Source: CAZVWJ01 sp964631325 | GTDB taxonomy: Bacteria > T1Sed10-126 | Reading direction: 5' to 3' | Assembly (NCBI GenBank): GCA_964631325.1 | Contig: CAZVWJ010000001.1 | Coordinates: 1-64,000, forward strand | Length of the DNA stretch: 64,000 nt | Part shown: positions 60,088-64,000 of the stretch, piece after piece | How positions within the stretch are numbered: the stretch's first letter is position 1 | How the letters are laid out: the number at the start of each line of letters is the position of its first letter | The notes under the pieces: generated by a model | The model's database searches: none | Told to the model about the DNA's origin: nothing | Seen by the model: the letters and a program-made list of their open reading frames with translations, nothing else | Program-made: the position numbers and the translations under genes

Positions 60088-60528
60088 CTACTCTTCGGGT
60101 TTTTCCAACCTATCACGAAAATTTATTATAAAATTATTCAGCGCTCGGACAAGGTCCTTGTGGAAGTCATTTTTGCGGGTATAGACTAAATCCAGCTCAT
60201 CGCGGTCCCGCATCTCAATTAATTCTTCTCGTATTCTAAATATAGGGCCGACAAGCCGGTGTGAAAACCTGATGGCCAGCAAAAATGCATAAATGACCAC
60301 CACGGCCAGGCCCAGGCCGGTCAAGATAGCCATCTTATAAATTGAGTGTTCAAACATGAGCTGACTCGCTCTGGGATAAAGGGCATTTACCTGCTCAAGG
60401 ACACTGAGGCAATACCAGACAAACCCTCCCATAACGAGCGCAGTCAATAAGATACACCCTAAAACCATACCCAGGATCCGTCCTTGAATTGACCAATCAA
60501 CAACTAAACGACTTCTTCTATTCTCCAC
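60088..60528 (-). CDS. HAMP-only membrane protein (paralogue)
   Basis: A 146-residue protein with two membrane helices (about 18-40 and 68-90) and a C-terminal segment that starts SHRLVGPIFRIREELIEMRD, as a HAMP linker. No output domain follows, although the last 40 residues are charged and helical. It shares layout and key residues with the gene at 21680. It is transcribed leftward after the TPR-nuclease-like gene, 32 bases apart. Confidence 0.75.
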   Translation of the reverse strand: MENRRSRLVVDWSIQGRILGMVLGCILLTALVMGGFVWYCLSVLEQVNALYPRASQLMFEHSIYKMAILTGLGLAVVVIYAFLLAIRFSHRLVGPIFRIREELIEMRDRDELDLVYTRKNDFHKDLVRALNNFIINFRDRLEKPEE

Positions 60529-60560
60529 GGCTGATCCCTCAGATTAAAAGATTAGTTTTA

Positions 60561-61811
60561 CTACTTTGAATCATCAAATACAAAATCCAGGTTGGGAAAA
60601 CTTTTGATCACCTGAATAATCTGCCCCGGCGCTATAACTTCAACCTGATTACTTTTTCTAACAAATTCCAGGGCCGATCGGCTATAACCACCGGGAACCA
60701 CCAGGTATCCCCGATTGTAATGTTCATCAATTACTTTTAGTTCAAACTCTTTAACCGGCCATTCCCCCACTTTGAAATCCCACTGTTTAAATCCAAAGAG
60801 AGCTCTTTCTGTTGACCACAAGCCAGACTCTTCCAGGGCCACGAAGAAAATTTCTTCTTCGTTAGAATTTTTGATACGTTTGATTTTAAAGCCCATATTA
60901 TTTACTATTTTCTTTGCTATCTCTTGAAATTTATCAGTTGAACAATTCAAAATACGCTCCAGGATCATTTCTCCTTCGGATTCTTCTATATAACTTTGTA
61001 TAATCGAGCTTATATCTTTAAAATCAGGCTGTTCCAGATAAATTTGACGAAATTTTTCCATTGCTTCTTCCGACCGGCCTTCTTTCTCCAGCAATCGTGC
61101 GTGAAAATACCGGGCTGTCAAACTGGCACTTTTAGATAATTCATTTTTTCTGTCCAACTCATATAGATCTTTTAAATAATCAGCCAGTTTTTCCTTCTTC
61201 TCAAGGGTAAAACATAGTTCAACAAGTTTAAGCGTAGCTTCTATATAAAGGCTCTTAATTCCTTCCTCCCGGGCAAGTTCATACATCCGAATGGCTTCCT
61301 CGTGCTGGCGGCCTTTACGAGCTGTATCAGCGACTTCAAAAACCACGGAAATATTTTCGGGGGCAACTTCCATGTATTGACTGTAATATCGAAGGGCTTC
61401 CTCTACGTTTCCCCGGTTTCGATAAATTCGAGCCAGATAGAGATAAACTTCCGGATACGATTCATCAGCCACCTCTACCGCCTTTTCAAGGTCCTCCAGG
61501 GCAGCTTCGTATTCTCTTTCCTGGAAATACAATTTCCCCCGCTGAGCCAGGGCGGCCATAGAATCCGGAGCCAGTTCCAGGTAATTGTCCCAGGCTTTAA
61601 TCGCCTTGTGATTTTTTCCATTATTCTGGTATCTTCGGGCTAACCGAATTAAATTTTCTTTATCCTGAATCTGATTCAAATCTCGAGTTTTTAAATTATT
61701 AGCCGGGGACCAATTTTCCGTTTTCCAATGAAACAGCCAGACCAGGGCCGTCACAACAGTAGCTAAAATTGATCCGAGAATAATCAAAAAAAAGGATAAA
61801 ACAGGAGACAT
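60561..61811 (-). CDS. Membrane-anchored TPR protein with Mrr-like nuclease domain
   Basis: 416 residues: a membrane helix (about 5-27), six or so TPR units (about 50-265; for example EYEAALEDLEKAVEVADES, NVEEALRYYSQYMEVAPEN), and a C-terminal domain (about 285-410) with the restriction-endonuclease-like layout of Mrr proteins. That domain starts IAKKIVNNMGFKIKRI and runs through FGFKQWDFKVGEWPVKEFEL (QxK-type strand) to GYLVVPGGYSRSALEFVRK and VEVIAPGQI. The catalytic acid is not certain. Nuclease activity is an inference. Confidence 0.75.
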   Translation of the reverse strand: MSPVLSFFLIILGSILATVVTALVWLFHWKTENWSPANNLKTRDLNQIQDKENLIRLARRYQNNGKNHKAIKAWDNYLELAPDSMAALAQRGKLYFQEREYEAALEDLEKAVEVADESYPEVYLYLARIYRNRGNVEEALRYYSQYMEVAPENISVVFEVADTARKGRQHEEAIRMYELAREEGIKSLYIEATLKLVELCFTLEKKEKLADYLKDLYELDRKNELSKSASLTARYFHARLLEKEGRSEEAMEKFRQIYLEQPDFKDISSIIQSYIEESEGEMILERILNCSTDKFQEIAKKIVNNMGFKIKRIKNSNEEEIFFVALEESGLWSTERALFGFKQWDFKVGEWPVKEFELKVIDEHYNRGYLVVPGGYSRSALEFVRKSNQVEVIAPGQIIQVIKSFPNLDFVFDDSK

Positions 61812-61854
61812 TATTATTCCCTCAAAGCACTCTAATATCAGCTATAGTCTAATT

Positions 61855-62202
61855 GTAATGAGTCCACTATAAAAAGGGCTTAAACCAATTTTAAAAATCC
61901 CAGAAGGCCTTTAAAACCCATTTTCACCCCCATCTAAATCTTCCCCCGTCAGGGGGAAAATATTAGGTGAGGAGTTACCCTTAATTAATGCTATCACAAA
62001 ATTTGGGCAGCGGAAATTAAAATATCGGAGAGAGAGAGGACTAAAGTGCAATAAAACGTTCCTACCGGAAAACAATTACCCTGATTATAAAAAAAGGAAG
62101 GTTAACTATTCACCTATCCCCTCTCCCCTGGCGGGAGAGGGCCTGCCCTGCGTACGTCAGGATTTTCCCCCATCAGGGGGAAAAAATTTGATGAGTAGTT
62201 AC
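61855..62202. repeat. Family B repeat followed by a family A1 MITE
   Basis: The 442-base gap between the TPR gene and flgJ holds two elements. First, 61855-61978 starts GTAATGAGTCCACTATAAAA and ends TTAGGTGAGGAGTTAC, joining a family B left end to an A1-type right end. Second, 62102-62202 starts TTAACTATTCACCTATCC and ends GATGAGTAGTTAC, flanked by AAGGAAGG (62094-62101) and AAGGAATG (62203-62210), a 7-of-8 target duplication. About 50 bases remain before the flgJ stop, with nothing evident. Confidence 0.75.
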
Positions 62203-62253
62203 AAGGAATGTTTTTAGAAAGGGATATTGGCCATGGAAGTGTTTTTTATAAAA

Positions 62254-62682
62254 TTAGTTACCGGTAAATTTGCCGTAAATCTTATCGGCCAGGCCAAAGT
62301 TAGAGTTTTCAGCAACGAGCTGAGAATATTTTCTATCAAGGTGAGAGCGAAACATTTTGCCTCCGTAACCACCATTTAACAATTTTGAGTCCGGAATAGT
62401 TTTGCGCATCTGTTTCATTAACATGCCAACCATAAGTCCTTCTAATTTATTAGCCGCTTCTCTTAATTTATTTTTCCTTTCTTCCGGAGATCTTTTTTCA
62501 ACTCCGGGTTTATCGAGTTCATAAGCTTCGTTGTTTTCACCGGATTGTTCCAGAGGAATGGTATTATCAGCAGCCTCATTCAAATCAAATGTCTTATTCT
62601 GACTCATAAGGTTATTAGCATTAAACTGCTGATTGTTTGCCTGTTCACTTTGCTCAACCATATTCCGGGCCTGTGCGGCCAT
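62254..62682 (-). CDS. flgJ: Flagellar rod-binding protein FlgJ (rod-cap domain only)
   Basis: A 142-residue protein. The last 75 residues (REAANKLEGLMVGMLMKQMR, KTIPDSKLLNGGYGGKMFRS, then LDRKYSQLVAE) are the FlgJ N-terminal/rod-binding family. The muramidase domain of enteric FlgJ is absent, as in many bacteria. The ATG at 62682 has a distant AAAGGA. Upstream in frame, after a TGA, stands an ATT (reading ISFASSPAGATTALSQAQKG) behind the CTGGAG at the end of flgI, so a longer form with a rare ATT start cannot be excluded. Follows flgI directly. Confidence 0.85.
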   Translation of the reverse strand: MAAQARNMVEQSEQANNQQFNANNLMSQNKTFDLNEAADNTIPLEQSGENNEAYELDKPGVEKRSPEERKNKLREAANKLEGLMVGMLMKQMRKTIPDSKLLNGGYGGKMFRSHLDRKYSQLVAENSNFGLADKIYGKFTGN

Positions 62683-62755
62683 TGCATTCAGCTTTCCTTT
62701 CTGGGCCTGAGACAGAGCCGTAGTGGCGCCGGCCGGGGAAGAGGCGAAAGAAATC

Positions 62756-63793
62756 TTACATCAACTCCAGGGGAGCATTGAGCGCCCCGGAACGATGAAG
62801 GGCTTCCAGTATTGCTATCACTGCGTCAGTAGAAGCCCCGACAGTATTCAGTGACTTAACAACGTCGCGGACAGTAGTGGCTTCAGGCAACATAACAGTT
62901 TCCCCGGAGGAAGCCCCTTCCTGGTCCCCGCCATCAACCTGAATGGAAATATCGCCGTGAGTTATTGCAACCGGCCGCACTGCTATGCTCTCTCCCATTA
63001 CCACTGTTCCGGTTCGTTCATTTATAATAATTTTACTTTTATTGCCCGGTTTAATTTGCAGATTTTGAATACCGGAGATAAATTCGACCGGATTATTCTG
63101 ATATTTTCTTGGAATTTTAACTCGAATTGTATTGGCATTTTCCGGCTGAGCCAACCGCCGCTGAAATTCACTGTTAACGACCCGGGCGACCCGAGACGCT
63201 GTGGTGAAGTTACTCTTATGGAGTTGAAACTTGACGTTAGAATTATCACCAACAAACTTAAAAGGAACTTCGCGCTCCACGAGAGCCCCATTGGGCATAG
63301 TCACCGTGGTCAGGTGGCGATCGTCCCCTGCACCTCCCTTGGTAATCGGTCCCTGGGCAACGGCATATATTTTACCGTTAGCGGCTTTAAGCGGAGCCTG
63401 CATCAACACTCCACCGGAAAGGTCATCGGCACTGCCAATTGAACTAACTGTCACATCAATTTTATCGCCGGATTTTTTAAAAGGAGGCAAAGTGGCAGTC
63501 ACCATCACTGCCGCAATATTATCAAGCTGAGCCTGTGCTGGATTCTGAATCCTGATCCCCAGCCGCTGAAGGGCATTGGCAATTGCCCGATTAACAAAAC
63601 CAATCCCTCCGTCTCCGGTTCCAGCCAGGCCCACGACTATTCCGAAGCCCTTGAGCTGGTTCTGGCGCATCCCCACCACGCGGGATAAATTTTTCAGGGG
63701 AACTGTTACCCGCGATTGGGCACAGACAACTGTCGGACAGATCAACAGTAATAGAAAAGTGACTATTTTTACTGTTAATTTACTTGAGAACAT
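62756..63793 (-). CDS. flgI: Flagellar P-ring protein FlgI
   Basis: Forms the periplasmic bushing around the flagellar rod within the peptidoglycan. With the ATG at 63793 there is a signal peptide (KLTVKIVTFLLLLICPTVVCA) and a 345-residue precursor. Family blocks: NQLKGFGIVVGLAGTGDGG, NIAAVMVTATLPPFKKSGD, VTVSSIGSADDLSGGVLMQAPL, and IIINERTGTVVMGESIAVRPVAITHG. Its presence implies an outer membrane. It lies between flgH and flgJ on the minus strand. Confidence 0.97.
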   Translation of the reverse strand: MFSSKLTVKIVTFLLLLICPTVVCAQSRVTVPLKNLSRVVGMRQNQLKGFGIVVGLAGTGDGGIGFVNRAIANALQRLGIRIQNPAQAQLDNIAAVMVTATLPPFKKSGDKIDVTVSSIGSADDLSGGVLMQAPLKAANGKIYAVAQGPITKGGAGDDRHLTTVTMPNGALVEREVPFKFVGDNSNVKFQLHKSNFTTASRVARVVNSEFQRRLAQPENANTIRVKIPRKYQNNPVEFISGIQNLQIKPGNKSKIIINERTGTVVMGESIAVRPVAITHGDISIQVDGGDQEGASSGETVMLPEATTVRDVVKSLNTVGASTDAVIAILEALHRSGALNAPLELM

Positions 63794-63810
63794 GTGCAAA
63801 TCACCTGTAT

Positions 63811-64000
63811 TCACCAGAAAAGGACGTTTTTAATGAAGACCCAGGTAGAACCAATCAGACCGCTGGGCTCACCGTTGCGCAGTCCAAGCTGGCCTTCGTA
63901 ATATATTTCTGCATCAGCAATTCTATCCGAAGGAATGGTATTATCCGGCCGCACATCGCGCCGGCGGGCAAATCCTTCGATAGTAATTGTCTTGACCTCG
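63811..64000 (-). CDS. flgH: Flagellar L-ring protein FlgH, C-terminal part (runs off the window)
   Basis: The frame enters at 64000 and stops at 63811, giving the last 62 residues: the FlgH C-terminus ITIEGFARRRDVRPDNTIPS, then DRIADAEIYYEGQLGLRNGE and a final hydrophobic WVFIKNVLFW. Compare RPxDIxPDNTVxSxxIADARI in known FlgH. The L-ring sits in the outer membrane. The gap to flgI is 17 bases, so the order flgH-flgI-flgJ is an operon. Confidence 0.9.
   Translation of the reverse strand, partial: EVKTITIEGFARRRDVRPDNTIPSDRIADAEIYYEGQLGLRNGEPSGLIGSTWVFIKNVLFW

Noticed and set aside
1..64000. CRISPR arrays
   Set aside because: No set of regularly spaced identical repeats with unique spacers was seen. 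The only regular triple is the hipBA operator array.
1..64000. Prophage or conjugative element
   Set aside because: No integrase, terminase, capsid, relaxase or transposase was recognised anywhere in the window.

Overview
The window reads as part of the chromosome of a diderm, flagellated, probably anaerobic and salt-adapted bacterium. There is no rRNA to place it. The evidence for an outer membrane and flagellum is the flgH-flgI-flgJ cluster at the right end (L-ring, P-ring, rod cap), an OmpA-type lipoprotein and an outer-membrane beta-barrel. The presence of P/L-ring genes argues against a spirochaete. However, the V-type ATPase operon (E - DUF2764 - A - B - D - I - K, without recognisable C or F) has the layout known from spirochaetes and Chlamydiae. 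Its proteolipid keeps the side-chain ligands of Na+-pumping rotors. A mannosyl/glucosylglycerate-synthase-like glycosyltransferase and many acidic proteins fit a saline habitat. Rubredoxin fits an anaerobe.

Layout: 0.1-4.6 kb metabolite repair, alanine racemase and thiL; 4.8-7.4 kb HTH regulator, YjfB-like motility protein, compatible-solute glycosyltransferase and PilZ protein; 7.6-11.4 kb a leftward run of rpe, PASTA protein, TPR protein, beta-barrel, PHP phosphoesterase and tRNA-Arg(CCT); 11.9-19.2 kb the V-ATPase operon, broken twice by small mobile repeats; 19.3-32 kb sat, ligA, thrH, thiI, a DASS transporter and small proteins; 32.2-40.6 kb carD, topA, prfC, aroC and rubredoxin; 40.6-41.7 kb an OmpA lipoprotein and two very small genes; 41.8-50.5 kb a defence island; 50.7-64 kb asnB, cysE, a frameshifted NCS2 permease, TPR-nuclease-like and HAMP-only proteins, and the flagellar ring genes.

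The defence island holds a hipBA toxin-antitoxin pair behind three evenly spaced 22-bp operators, followed by a complete Wadjet-type jetABCD SMC system with overlapping reading frames. Directly downstream is a three-gene, translationally coupled cassette (49, 181 and 110 codons) that I do not recognise. It is the best candidate here for something undescribed.

Non-coding DNA is dominated by short mobile repeats. One family (TIR close to GTAACTACTCACCTATCC) has 8-bp target-site duplications visible at several loci, including two insertions inside the V-ATPase operon. A second, about 257 bp with two strong stem-loops, occurs in opposite orientations at 34.9 and 54.1 kb. Two further interspersed families share C-rich internal modules. 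No transposase is present in the window, so all appear non-autonomous.
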